Below, one piece after another: positions 1 to 12,447 of a stretch of 64,000 nt of DNA; the first letter of the stretch is position 1; every line of letters begins with the position of its first letter. The stretch lies in NCBI GenBank assembly GCA_027943335.1, contig BSBK01007035.1, positions 558,501-622,500 of the forward strand, given 5' to 3'. Source of the DNA: Chamaecyparis obtusa. Taxonomy: Eukaryota > Streptophyta > Pinopsida > Cupressales > Cupressaceae. The notes beneath the pieces were generated by a model, which was given only the letters and a program-made list of their open reading frames with translations, was not told the DNA's origin and did no database searches. A program made the translations under genes and the position numbers.

Positions 1-2003
1 CGGCCCCCAAGTAGGCACATGCGGAACTGAATGCCTCTCGTACAGACAAGGTCATCCAGTCGTACCTACGCATAGGTACCTTCTCCCACTCCCATCCTTA
101 GTCTTTACTAGAACTAAAGGCATGGGCGAGGCACAATTAATCTTGATTAGTGTGTAATTTCCCATTCCAATAATCTCCCATTCCCAATTTATTTATTTAG
201 GTTATCACTTAATTAAATAACTCATAGTAGGTTATCCTGGTACTAGCCACTTAGGGCCCCAGCCCCTCACTATGAGCCACTCACCTAGTGTACTTAGGTT
301 CCCTAACATACATATAAAAATCATATGAACATAATAGATTCATCATCAAGAATTCATATCAATTCCATAACAACATTTGATTGAGTTTAGGAAAACATAT
401 GTTGTCCCTAGTCCACTTGACAACCCTAAACCCAATATGGCATTCAGAATGTTCCAAACATATAAGAAGACATCCAAGTGAGATTATAAACATATTCAGA
501 GTATAAATAGATCCAATTAACCAAAAAAAAATTCTAATAGCCTCTGGTAACCATACAAAACCTTAAAACTTAATGATGTTCTTAAACTGAATTATTTCAA
601 GCAAGGATTAAATGCAAAGAATAGTCATCATAGAACAGTCAACCATATCTTCCATAAAAAAAATAATAAAGGAAATCACTTTGGTGGAGATTTAGATAAC
701 ATAATTATGGACTCTCAATTTGATTTTTAGGAAGATCCAAAGGTGGGAAAGAAAGTTATGACTTCTAGTTTAAAATAGAAAATTCTGGTTAGGGTTCAGA
801 CCTGCCTTCACTAAAATAGTTGTAATTTTCACAAAACATAATTAAAATTCACCAAACCAATTGGAAATGAAATATAAGACTTAGTAAAATCTATGATATC
901 AAATTAAGACTTTTATATGATCATATTAGCCTGTAGCATACGAATACATTTGACAGAAAATTCAGAATCAAGAATGGACAGGCATAGTCTACCAAAATGT
1001 CAAAAATAAGGCATTAATTCGACCCTAAAAATAAAATCAGAGAGATACCCATTTGAGATCTGTGAATTTTACTTTCAGAAAATCAATTTAGTAAAACCCT
1101 AGATGCAATTTAAATTATTATAATAATAGATCTCCAAAAATGGGTTGCTAAAAACCCTAGGAAAACACATGCCAATTCTTACAAACAAAACTCAAAACTT
1201 TAAAATAACCATAGAAATGAAAAGTAAAGATATAATAAATAATGATAATATATAAATAGATCCATAATATATCAGACACATAAAGTAACTAAAATATTCA
1301 ATCCATACCTCATGTCCTACGAAGGTTGAATCGAAGAAGGAAGGAAACAAAAGAGAAGACAATTCCAAACTTGAGATGCATCCTTCAAACCCTATCCACT
1401 TTCAGAAATCTTCATGAAAGAAAGAAATAATTCCACAGCAAAGAATCCCTCTCTCAACTACTGAAATTCTCACAAAAATGTCTCTCTCCCAAAAGCAAAG
1501 ATAGCCAAAAATTCTTAAAGACATATGCTTACAAACTCTCCCTCACATCTCCAAGTTTTCTCTCCAAAATCTCCATGAAAAGTAAGGCCATCCTCTCCTC
1601 AATGCTTCAGCCCCAAAATCTCCTCCTTTCAAATGAGAAAGTAGTGCATATAAATAGATTTCCAAAGGTTGAGAGGAAAAGTAACCAATTCCCAACTAAC
1701 TCTTAACTAAAGGGTATTATAAAATAACTTAATATCATACAACTATATTACTCAAATATACAATAAAAGATTATTTGTATTCATTCATACACATATGTAA
1801 TATTATCCTAACATATATGCATATGCCATCATTAATTACATCAATATCTATATATATAACCTATCCTCATTATTAATAATTAACAATTGAGAATAATATA
1901 CCTCGCATTATTTAATATTTAATTATTAATACTATTATACTTTACATTAATCCCAAAATATACACCATCAACAATATCTACAATAATTAACATATAATCA
2001 CAT

Positions 2004-2008
<5 letters not shown>
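1..2008. other. AT-rich non-coding DNA, no gene recognised
   Basis: No reading frame of useful length and no recognisable protein or RNA motif is present on either strand. The first 300 bases are somewhat richer in G and C and read like an old LTR or UTR fragment, but I found no partner copy in the window. The rest is AT-rich with many short A and T runs. Confidence 0.6.

Positions 2009-2067
<59 letters not shown>
2009..2067. repeat. (AT)n microsatellite
   Basis: A nearly pure alternating AT tract of about 58 bases. A second shorter AT tract follows at about 2101-2131, separated by a degenerate TATA-rich stretch. Such tracts are common in plant intergenic DNA and are often length-polymorphic. 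Confidence 0.97.
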
Positions 2068-2071
<4 letters not shown>

Positions 2072-2100
2072 CATATATGTGTGCACCCATATATATATTT

Positions 2101-2101
2101 C

Positions 2102-2131
<30 letters not shown>
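2101..2131. repeat. (AT)n-rich tract, second
   Basis: A shorter alternating AT run that decays into TTTATAT words. It probably belongs to the same expansion as the tract at 2009-2067, interrupted by substitutions. Confidence 0.85.
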
Positions 2132-2133
<2 letters not shown>

Positions 2134-3986
2134 GATACATGCCAAATACCAAACACTATAATCTATAAGATTATGAAGTAATAGATCACAATATTATTAC
2201 CTATTTATAATTACTATAGGATATAATCACTGAGGTAGAATAAAATCACACGCCTCAAAATAAACCTAATCATCCAAAGAGGCCTTACAAATCATCTATG
2301 AAACATATCGAGAAAACCATAAGATCAAACAAGGTCAACCAAAGTCAACAAGGAAAGTCAAGCCAAACTCCTGAAACACAACATAGAAAGATTAACTAAG
2401 GATCATACCAAGAAGGAGAAATAAATAAAATGAGTAAACAAATCATACAACCAAATGAATTCAAGTGGCCTCAAGGCACTAACTACAACCATGCCCAACC
2501 GGGTGCGTTGGATATGGATTTTTGACCCAAAGGTTGACTGACAAAGAAGAAACCCTAATATTTCCAAATTGGAATAATGACAAAGGAAGACTTATGTAGG
2601 GGCCTTAGTACTATCTCCATAACAACAACCATCGAGGATTTGAGGGCATGCTCAGACCTGTGAAGCCAGGTGAAGTCGATGCCTGGTACCTGCAAGCCTG
2701 CATCACAAAGAAGAAATAAATATGCACGGATATACATATAAAAGAAAAAATTACAGACAGATGACTAGGATCGATACATCATGTGGACCTCAACTATGTG
2801 AGTAACTACGACTTCAACCTGATTCATGAAAACACATCATGTATATATATATACTCAAAGCATGTAGCATCATCATAACGAAGGTTAGAATCTCAAGCAT
2901 TGTGTTAGTCTCTTATCAATACTAATAATAAATCAACATAATCAAATCATCAAGTGAGATACAAGATTCATCCAAAGTAACCTTAATAGAAGAAAATATA
3001 AATAACCACTTATATATATATCTATCAAGTACATATCATATAACCTCCTAACTATGTTCATAAAGGTCTTGTAGGTACTCAATACATACATGGAGATAAA
3101 TACATACAAAAATGATACCTTTAGATAGTATGTCTGATATTAGAATCATTGAGTACTAGCTTATGAAATTATTATAAACAACTATAGGAATAGATCAAAC
3201 AAGTATCATGTACAACTTAAGCTATAAGAAAACATCGAAGGATCTTAATTCTTTCAAAAACACAAAACTTATATTAGGGTTAGAGGGGTATTACATATGA
3301 AATCTACAAGGAGAGAGAAAGAGGGTTTGTTAGAGTTCAGAGTCACATAGCTTTGCTTATATTCCACTAGTCTATACACAACTTACTCTTACAAATGCAT
3401 TTGATTAGCTATGAGCTAGAAATGGATCTAGAAGAGTAAAATGAATAAATAATTGGTTTTATCTAACAAGATGTTAAATGTGCAGGAATAGGTACATTCA
3501 TTACTAGATAAGATTTCAAATCACGTGAACATAGATCTAATCAAAATAGAATCCCTTGAACATCAACAATGAGCACCTAATAGAGTTACATTTCATGTTT
3601 GTGGCAATGGAAAATAATAAATGTAGTCAAGTCATTGTCAAATTTAAGAGAAATGTCATAACAATGGGCACAATGATCATAAATGAATATACACACTCAT
3701 GTTGTGTCTAACCAATGGTCAAATAATTAAATAGTAACTAGGTTCAATTTAAATATAGTGAATAGGATTCCTATTTTGAATATGAGAAATGATATCCAAA
3801 CAATATAAAATGAATGATTAGGAAAAATTAATGATCTCGGAGGTCAGAAAATGGTCATAATGTTAAGGACATCCATGACCTTTTAAAGATGAAAGAGTGG
3901 GCATTTTATAAGGTAAAAACAATGACCAAATAATGATCAAAGAAGAAACTAAAGTTACACCATGCTAGAAATAGATTCATTTTTTA

Positions 3987-4026
<40 letters not shown>

Positions 4027-5324
4027 GGTGACAAACAAATGGAAGTGAATTGTATGAGAGCCTCCATCGAGATCAAATGACATAAATACAGCTACAATAA
4101 TGATTCATAGTGACATCAAATTCAAAATATTATCATAAGGATGTATAGTTGATAATAGATATGCATGTTAAAAAATTAGAACATGAAGATCAACAAAAGA
4201 GTGATAGTGGTAAATAAGGTTACAAATAAGGTATTTGATCATGCATCAATATTGGAAGTTGAGTAACATTGATTGCATGTTATGTGAAATATCAAAAGGA
4301 TCAAATGACAATCATTAGTCATCAAAAAAGATATTCAGATATTAGTTTTGCAAAGAAAAAGTCAGTCGATTAGATAAGCACGAGCTCATTCCATTCAAAG
4401 ATCAATCGATGTTATAGTAAAAGTAAGTCACATAATGAAAATCAAATATTAATTTTTCACTTAAAGCTTCTATCAAAGGGTAGTAGTGGAAAAATTTAAC
4501 CACTCAAGTTTTGTAATGATACAAAACATCAAAAGGATAGCATTAAGGAATAAAATGAATGCAAATGAGTATCATTTTTTTTCATACATTAGAAAACAAA
4601 AGGTTAGCAAGACGCAAAGGAGATACAATGGAAGGCTCCAATTCTTGATACTAGAAATATGTATGACATTGATTATGATAGTGCAAGCAATAGTCTTTCA
4701 AAGGGAAGGTTTCTAGTATAAAATGCAACATTTTAATGAGAGGGAGCTGCTCATTTTCATGGACAAAATGATAGAGGAATTAGAACAATATAAAGAGACA
4801 GCAGAACCTAAAATTCAGATCTAAATTATTCAAAGGATTGGTATGACAGAGGTGCCAAGGTCTACTAGACTCATAGATATAGATAAAGGACAATACATCA
4901 ACTATGTTCCAATCTGAAGAAGTTCAAGCTAAGGACTGTTAAAAGAATGCAAATGATTACATGAAAGAAGGAATAAAAAATAGTATCCTTTTTCTAAGCA
5001 CATTGGTAAAATTAAAGAACTATAGTGTTAATCATGCCATATTGGTAGGAATGGACTAAGTTTGTAAACTAGTAATCATACATGTAATAGGGGTACAATA
5101 TGGATTAAACAATGAAGGGATACTGAGGCACAAAACTTGAAGTTATCCAAAAATATATTTTATGCTATAGGAATTTAAAGGGTACAAGTGCTTTACCAAT
5201 TAGTTGGAAATAAAAGTGTGAAATATTGATAGAGATTAATCATTAAAGGAAAAAATAATCCTAGTTAGAGTGAAAGCTTAAAAAAGATAAGAGCAATGTT
5301 ATGATGTTTATGAGGGTTTGAACC
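2132..5324. other. Non-coding DNA, no gene recognised
   Basis: AT-rich sequence without a supportable gene. A 76-codon frame at 4486-4716 (+) and a 60-codon frame at 2555-2737 (-) exist, but neither shows a domain, a homologous copy in the window or flanking signals, so I treat them as chance frames. The right edge, 5320-5324, is the left target-site copy of element A. Confidence 0.55.
3991..4022. repeat. (GA)n microsatellite
   Basis: Sixteen GA dinucleotides in a row. A second and longer (GA)n locus in the window is the target of element D, at 29495-29510 and 35875-35924. Confidence 0.97.
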
Positions 5325-6945
5325 TATGTCGTCTTCAAATGGAAGCACTTCTATGTTAAGAGCATTTAGCCCTCCGAGTGAGTAGTCTGGGGTCATGTCA
5401 AGCACCTTGATTGGGTCTTTGTATGTATCTGGTTGTTTCCCCATATTCTGCTTCTCTCCTTATTTCCAGCCTTTTCCTGACAATTTCTCTAAGAATCTGG
5501 AGTTTTTGACCATATGGGTCAAAGATGAACTACTAGGGTCAAGCATGACCTAGACCCCAACCTAGTTCAGGTATGACCTAGACCCTGACCTAGGGTGGTT
5601 TCTACCTTGTCCCTGACCCCAGGTCCAATTTTTAGATTCTAGGAGTTTCAGAATATTGGGTTTGGAAAAGATTTCTTTTCCCGCTTTCGGGTCGACCATT
5701 TTGGGTTTCAGAATGGTAAATCCTTAAATTCATTTAATTTGGGTTCATTTCTAGGGGTTAAGATTAATTGGGATTTAATTCCCCAATTTTGGCCTTCTCT
5801 AGAGGTTTGTACCCTAGATCACTATAAAAGGAAGCCTTCCTCTCTCATTTTATCCATCCATTATCAAGAGAAAAATCTCTCAAGTGCCATCAAGTTTTAC
5901 AATCAAGAAAGATCAAGCAAGCATTTCATCAAGAATTCTCAAGGAAGTTTTCAAGTCCTCTTCTCCATTCAAGTTCTCCTTTGAAGATCAAGGATTCAAG
6001 CATTCAAGCCTTTGAAGGGATTTGGTTCAAGCATTCAAGATTCATCATTCAAAACCCTAGATCTAGCCATCATCCTGGTGTGATCTTCCTTCAAGATCCT
6101 TTTATCATCTTCAAGATTCATTCATTATTCCCTCAAGGTGGATTCAAAGCATACAATCATGGAGGTTTTGATTTACATTTGTTAATGTTATCTTCAAGCT
6201 TTCATATCAATATACTTGTTTACATTTCAAATACAATTGCATATCTATTGAATATCATAGCTTCGTTGTTAGATCTACTTCTACTACTTGCTAGCATTAT
6301 CCATTTCAATTTCATTATTAAGGTTGATTCCAAACTGGGGTTTGACCAAGGAAAACCCCTCATCCAAATAACAAAACTATTTTTCTTGTAGGTACAAGTA
6401 CATGACTGCGAATAGGATCTTGGATCTGGATACCCTTTTCGGTGAACTTCTGAGAATCACGAATGGATTTTCCATCGGAGCTATTTTTGATCAAGGATGA
6501 CCTTTAGTAGGGGGTAGGATCCTACCTTGAGGTAAGACCTTGCCCCACTACTTGGGTCAAGGACTACTTGCTTCCCGAAAGAAAAAAGTTTTCTGGGTTT
6601 TCTCCGTCTCGGCATTTCCAGTCTGAAATAGGTTGTAGAATTGCCCGAAACTATGCATAGACATCAGAAATCAACATTTTCCAGATCTTCCCTATTTTGA
6701 GGTTAGTATTTGCCTTCTATTTATTTAATATTTCAAGCATATACCTTTCATAGTAGATTATAGGATTTTTTTCCTTTCTTCATATTCTCCATTGTTTGAT
6801 TCTTTTGTGCATTGATCACTTCTTTGTGATTAATCCATTTGGATCTTCCCTTTTGGGAATTTTCATTGAGGATAGGTCCTATATTCTACCCCTATTCAAA
6901 CTTAAACCCCCATACATAGAGGTGGATCCATTTCACCTCTATTCA
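5325..6945 (+). repeat. Element A 5' LTR
   Basis: Aligns base for base with 9778-11331. The opening is damaged compared with the right copy, which starts TGATGCATCGTC, but the end (CACCTCTATTCA) is intact. It retains about 27 bases near 6845-6872 that are missing from the 3' LTR. A TATA box at 5823 and a CAAG-rich stretch at about 5860-6060 lie in the expected U3-R order. Frames through this LTR are repeated in the other LTR only because the DNA is repeated. Confidence 0.9.
5823..5830 (+). promoter_or_regulatory. TATA box of element A 5' LTR
   Basis: The sequence TATAAAAG about 500 bases into the LTR is conserved in both copies (10232-10239 in the 3' LTR). Transcription would begin about 30 bases downstream, in the CATTTTATCCATCC region. 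The call rests on motif and position only. Confidence 0.6.
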
Positions 6946-7089
6946 TTTTGGTGAACCCAAAGAACTTACTCTCTTTCTTTTTGGTGTTAGATTTCCCTTT
7001 AAGATTAGATTTAGTTTATGCTCTTACATTTTTAATTCAAAAAAACACAAAAATAATCTATATATTCAACAAAAATACAAAAACATTTC

Positions 7090-8142
7090 TTGCATTTCAT
7101 TTACTATGGATATTTTAAAGATGCTTGGTGTGTGATCATGTTCTTTATTACCCTTCTTTTAGAATCTCTTTACCATACCTATGATGTTTATGAAAGTATT
7201 ATCCATTTCATTATGTTGATGACTCTTCATTTTTCACTTGCTTATGCTTTTGTGAAATTGACCGATATTAGTCTTCCTACATTCAAGACTTTCATTAAAG
7301 ATTTATGTGGTAGCCTTATTTCTCTTTTGGATTATGTGAAGAATTTGGTAGATGATACACCATCTCCTAATCTTCCTAATCCTAATCCTATCAATCCTAA
7401 TCCAATTCCTAATCTTCCTATTCCTAATCCGATGCCTAATTGTCCATTTGCTATCCCTAGTTCTTCCCGTACTTATGATGGGATTCAAGCTATAGTTCAA
7501 GATGCAGATGTGCAAGATTTCTTTGATTTACCTTCTCCTCCAATTCATGATGATATTAAAGGAAAGGGTAAAGAAACTTCTTCAAAACCTATTATTCCAC
7601 CTTATACAACCTTTACTCATGAATATGATAAACAATCACCTCCTGTAGAAGCTTTACATAATATGTACACTATCGGATATAATATGGTGACTAAACAAGG
7701 TTATAGAGGTTTAGGGCTTGGAGTTAATGAGCATGGTATTAGGTTTCCAGTTCATATATCCCCTAAATAGGATTTACATGGTATTGGTTGATCAAAATCT
7801 CAAGTCAAGGTAGGAGATGTTGATCGTCCTCCTCCTCTTCATATTCTTCTCCCTAAACCTAAAATAGAAAACCCTAATATTCGACAAGAAGTGGCTAAGA
7901 AGGTATATGTTGAGTTAATTAATTCCAAGAAAGAAATATTTAGACCTATGCTGATAGATGCTTTATACAAATATAAATTTCCTTTTCATTATAGTAATAC
8001 ATATTTACTTGCTGATTGTAAACATTTCAAGTTATATGTTAGAGAAAGAGCTACTTTAGGAATTATATCTCACTCTCGTGTAGTTTTACAATTCCTTCAT
8101 AATTTTGATATAGGGGATTCCCCTCCTTCTGATATAATATAG
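7090..8142 (+). pseudogene. Element A gag-like remnant with G-patch-like motif
   Basis: Two frames, 7090-7770 (226 codons) and 7891-8142 (83 codons), lie in the same reading frame, so they were probably one open frame of about 350 codons now broken by TAG at 7768 and TGA shortly after. The first part has a hydrophobic start, a Pro-Asn repeat at residues 95-120 and near residues 200-220 a glycine-spaced stretch (GYRGLGLGVNEHGI) like the G-patch found in some plant Ty3/gypsy proteins. The second part contains HYSNTYLLADCKHFKLYV, which recalls the degenerate HxxxxxxxDCxxxK region at the end of plant gag proteins. These assignments come from pattern only. No enzymatic domain follows. Confidence 0.5.
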
Positions 8143-8952
8143 ATTTCTTCTCCTCTTGTCTTTGGACTAGGGGGAAAGAGGTGTATTTCCATCCAGTCTC
8201 CTAGGATCCATTAGTTCTTTTAATGAGGCTTAATTGGTATTCTTTCTCTCCTATCTTTGTATGGTTTTGTATTATGTTTATAATCATCCATAGATCTTAT
8301 TCAAGATATCTTTTCTAAGACATTTTTTTTGCAAAGGTACCCCTTGTCCCTATCCCTCGAGGGAAAGGTTCTTCCTTCTTTCTCTTTGTCTAGGGAACTG
8401 CTTTCCTTAGGGTAGTGGTCTTTATTTATATTGCAATATTATTTCATCATATTGATAGATTTTTTGACTATGGATAAACTTTTTATATGAGAAGTTTTTG
8501 TCCTAGGTCATCACTTCTTCTCTATGTTGCAAATTATGTTCTTTATAAACTCTAACCCTTGCTTTGGTGTTAGAGTTGTTTCCCTCATTCTAAAGATTCC
8601 TCTTCCTCTTCTTTGTAGGGGGCTTGATGATTGAATCTTGGTTATCGCCTTTTGAAAGATGATATTTTATCTAAAAGAACTCCTCTATGGTGGGGGTCTT
8701 GTTGATAAGATCTCTTTCATTGAGGATCCTTTTTCCATGACTAACATATCCTTTTCACAATTATCTATACTCTTGGATGTAGGGGTCAATACCCCTCGCT
8801 AAGAATATGGTGTACATTGTTGTTAAACAAGATATCTCCTTGCATTGTGAAGTAGGTATCCTCTTCCTCTTCCTTATCTGGTCTAGTAGACTGCCACAAT
8901 AAGGAGGGGGCATCTATAGGGTCTCCCTTGTACTATAGTTTTTTATTTTTAC
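8143..8952. other. Element A internal non-coding region
   Basis: The segment between the gag-like remnant and the tandem array. It is pyrimidine-rich on the plus strand (many CTTTTCCTC words) and has no supportable frame. In an autonomous relative this position would hold pol. Confidence 0.6.
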
Positions 8953-9210
8953 ATGCTAAATCTTAGAAGGTAATGCACATAAGTTGCCAAATCCTGAAAA
9001 GACACGCATTTATATGCTAAATCTTCCAAAGGTAACATACATAAGTTGCTAAATCTTGAGGAGACACACATTTTCAATATGCTAAATCCTAGAAGGTAAC
9101 GCACATAAGTTGCTAAATCCTAAATGGACACGCATTTTCAATTTTCAAGAATGCTAAATCTTCCAAAGGTAACACACATAAGTTGCTAAATCCTGAGGAG
9201 ACATGCATTT
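8953..9210 (+). repeat. Four-copy nested tandem repeat in element A
   Basis: Units start at 8953, 9014, 9079 and 9151 (61, 65, 72 and 60 bases). Each unit holds two related halves of about 30 bases, one opening ATGCTAAATC and the other AGTTGCTAAATC, so TGCYAAATC recurs about every 30 bases. Units 1 and 3 share TAGAAGG while units 2 and 4 share TTCCAAAGG, which suggests a two-unit block was duplicated. The array lies between the gag remnant and the polypurine tract. Confidence 0.9.
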
Positions 9211-9765
9211 CATATTCATAGTGATACAAGAAGGTGGATCTATGGGTATTCTAGAAGCCATCAGAAGATGCATTACAATTACAAGCACAGTTTATGGGTG
9301 AACTATCAGGTTTGGCCACCTGTTTGGCTCTCCCTCACTTGGTGATTCACGGGTAAGGTGGGCATCTTACTGGGTGAGGTAATCACTCTTTTTTTCTTTC
9401 TCTCTTTTCACTTTCATTCTAGTAGGATGGGATCACGAAGCTATGTTATTTATAGTGTTTCTCTTATCTTTCTTATGTAATCATTTATTCTTTTATGATA
9501 GCTTTCCAAATATGATATTAGTATGAGAAATATTTCTTAGCGAGGTTTCTTATGCTAGTTGATTTGGGTTTGTTTTAGTACTAATCCCTCTTTTGTGTCT
9601 TTTCCCTTTTTCTTTTCACACCCTTATGCATGTATGTTGAGTTAGAATCTTTGTCCTGGGGGCTCCTATCCTTAGCTAGGTTTTATTTTATCTCATTGTG
9701 AATCCACTTGGATCTTTTCTTTCTTCTCCTTTACCAAGAGTTTGCATCGAGTCCATACTCTTGCT

Positions 9766-9777
9766 AAAGTGGGGGCT
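9766..9777 (+). promoter_or_regulatory. Polypurine tract of element A
   Basis: AAAGTGGGGGCT lies immediately before the TG that opens the 3' LTR at 9778. This is where plus-strand DNA synthesis is primed in LTR elements. It supports both the LTR boundary and the plus orientation. Confidence 0.75.
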
Positions 9778-11331
9778 TGATGCATCGTCTTAAAATGGAA
9801 GCACTTCCATGTTAAGAGCATTTAGCCCTTCGAGTCAGTAGTATGGGGTCATTTCAAGAACCTTCATTGGGTCTTTGCATGTATCTAGTTGTTTCCCCCC
9901 TATTTTGCTTCTCTCCTCCTTATTTCCAGCCTTTTCCGGATAGTTTCTTTGAGAATATGGAGTTTCTAACTATTTGGGTCAAAGACAACCTGGTAGGGTC
10001 AAGGAAAACCTAGACCCTGACCTAGGTCAAGGATGACCTAGAACCTGACCCTAGGTCCAATTGTCAGGTTTCAGAAAGATTTCTTTTCCCGCTTCCAGGT
10101 CGGCCATTTCGGGTTTTGTATTGTTAAATCCTTATATTTCATTTAGTTTGGGTCCATTTCTAGGGGTTAAGGTTAATTGGGATTTAGTTCCCCAATGTCA
10201 GCCTTCTCTAGAGGTTTGTACCCTAGATCACTATAAAAGGAAGTGTTCATCTCTCATTTTATCCATCCATTATCAAGAGAAAAATCTCTCAAGTGCCATC
10301 AAGTTTTGCAATCAAGAAAGATCAAGCAAGCATTTCATCAAGCATTCTCAAGGAAGTTTTCAAGTCCTCTTCTCTATTCATGTTCTCCTTTGAAGATCAA
10401 GGATTCAAGCATTCAAGCCTTTGAAGGGATCTGGTTCAAGCATTCAAGATTCATCATTCAAAACCTTAGATCTAGCCATCATGGTGGTGTGATCTTCCTT
10501 CAAGATCCTTTGTTCATCTTCAAGATTCATTCATTCTTCCCTCAAGGTGGATTCCAAGCATACAATCATGGAGGTTTTGATTTATATTTGTTAATGTTAT
10601 GTTCAAGCTTTCATATCAATATACTTGTTTACATTTCAAATACAATTGCATATCTATTGAATATCATAGCTTCGTTGTTAGATCTACTTCTACTACTTGC
10701 TAGCATTCTCCATTTCAATTTCATTATTAAGGTTGATTCCAAACTGGAGTTTGACCAAGGCAAACCCCTCATCCAAAAAAAAAAACATTTTTCTTGCAGG
10801 TACAGGTACAAGACTGCGAATTAGAGCTTGATTCTAGATACCCTTTTCAGCGAACTTCTGAGATCTGCGAACAGATTTTCCGTCAGAGCTATTTTGGATT
10901 GAGGATGACCTTTAGTAGGGGGTAGGATCCTACCCTAGGGTAAGACCTTGCCCCACTATCTAGGTCAAGGACTACCTGCTTCCCGGAAGACAAAAGTTTT
11001 CTGGGTTTTCTCCGTCTTGACATTTCCAGTCCAAAATAGGTTGCAAAATTGCCCGAAACTATGAACAGAAATCAGAAATCAACATTTTCTAGATCTACCC
11101 TATTTTGAGGTTAGTTTTTGCTTTCTATTTATTTCAGATTTCAAGCATATACCTTTCATAGTAGATTATCGAATTTTCTCCTTTCTTCATATTCTCCATT
11201 GTTTTCAATTCTTTTGTGCATTGATCAATTTGTTGTGATTATCCATTTGGATTGAGGATAGGTGCTATATTCTAGTCCTATTCAAAATCAAACCCCCATA
11301 CATAGAGGTGGATCCATTTCACCTCTATTCA
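9778..11331 (+). repeat. Element A 3' LTR
   Basis: 1,554 bases, TG...CA, homologous to 5325-6945 with scattered substitutions and small indels. TATA box at 10232-10239. Followed by AAACC, the right half of the target duplication. Confidence 0.92.
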
Positions 11332-11395
11332 AAACCTTGGTAGAAGGTTTCTGTATCTCATACCATCATCTTCACTAATTGTGTTCAATCAATTG

Positions 11396-12300
11396 TGTTA
11401 GTGTTCAAAATTCCAAATGATCAAACCTTAAATAGTAAATCCTTGTTTCATAACTCTAGAAGTCCCAATAGATGCATCAAAGATAGTAAACACTAAGGTA
11501 TTAAGGATTCATAATCCTTCTTCTCTTTGAGCTTTTAAGCTACAGGTGGGTATTACCTTCCAGATTGAATTCTTCAAATATCACAATAGTCACTTGTATA
11601 CTTGATACAGATCTAATCATATAACTCTCTTACAACTTTAAATTAAATCATTGTTTAAATTGATTGATGGTGAAAAAAAATGTAAACCAAGCAATGACCA
11701 GTGCCAAATCCTAGGGCATTAGAGTCAACAAATGCACATCTACATAAAATCTCTCAAATCAAACACACCCAAGCCCTAGATAAAATGCCTTGCAAATTAT
11801 CTTTTTATGCACATATAATATCATCAAATTCATACATGAAAAATGAAATCTCAGAGACCTCACTCAAGATTTACCCCTCCCTTGAAAGGAACTCAAGTTT
11901 CAACCCCACTATCTACCTTGTAGAAAGATGTATCTAAAATGCCTTGCAAATTTAAACATATAGAGAAATCAAAATCATACATGAAGACAATAAGAGATAT
12001 ATATGGAACTTCAGTATATTTTATTGATAAACTTCCTGTATCAGTACATTTAGAAAACTTAGATTCTTGAGAATCAAAACTAAATCTATAAACTCCTATT
12101 ACAATGAGTATTTTCACCAGCCTTTGGTGTGAGTTAAAATTTGATATATATAGAGAAACCATCTTGGGATCCTTGAGAAAAGGATGCAACAAGCTTCGGA
12201 TGGTTCTGATAGTGACTTGCACTATATTACAAAGAGTTAAATTTGTAATTGAAATAGAAAGAAAAGGGCTCTCGAAGTTGTTTCTTTAGTTGTTGAGTTT
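11396..12300 (-). repeat. LTR-head-like segment of region B
   Basis: Diverged copy of the first 750-900 bases of the G LTRs (41113, 55845, 62493) and the H LTRs (47467, 52276). Shared landmarks in the same order are TGTTAGTG-type start, CCTTCTTC...TTTGAGC, CAGGTGGGTATT, the degraded tRNA-Arg-like block near 11690-11726, and an ACATGAAGAC word. This makes it a distant member of the same LTR clan. No second copy was found to the right of region B, so I cannot define a complete element. Confidence 0.55.
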
Positions 12301-12447
12301 CCCTTTGAGATGCACCTTTTTCTGTTGGTATTCAGAGCAACTGCTAAATTTTTTATGTGAATGATGACCACCAACCGGCTAACTTACATCATCCTCTTTA
12401 CAATAGTTTCTCTCTCTATGCTCATAGATCAGGTGCATTGTTGGAGC

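Larger units (their letters stand above)
5325..11331 (+). mobile_element. Element A: non-autonomous LTR retrotransposon
   Basis: Two long direct repeats (5325-6945 and 9778-11331) enclose 2.83 kb. The right copy starts TG and ends CA. The flanking five bases are GAACC (5320-5324) and AAACC (11332-11336), a target duplication with one mismatch. A purine tract with a run of five Gs sits directly before the right LTR, which fixes the plus orientation. The interior encodes only a gag-like fragment. No protease, reverse transcriptase, RNase H or integrase motif is present, so movement would have needed enzymes from another element. Superfamily is unproven; the G-patch-like motif points to Ty3/gypsy. 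Confidence 0.85.

Noticed and set aside
2009..2067. AT tract as a replication origin or matrix attachment site
   Set aside because: Base composition alone does not support it.
5739..6391. Overlapping plus-strand frames in the element A LTR, repeated at 10061-10824
   Set aside because: Conserved only because both lie in the LTR. CAAG-rich low-complexity translation, no domain, frame changed between copies.
6946..6970. TTGGTGAACCCAAAG after the element A 5' LTR as a primer-binding site
   Set aside because: Position is right, but I could not match it to a plant tRNA 3' end with confidence.
8953..9210. Possible CRISPR-like array
   Set aside because: Repeats are degenerate, directly abutting and without unique spacers, in plant retroelement DNA.
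12328..12345. TTGGTATTCAGAGCAAC, like an initiator tRNA-Met primer site on the plus strand beside the region B head
   Set aside because: It has an inserted base, no LTR end directly before it, and the coding block runs the other way. Kept only as a possible relic.
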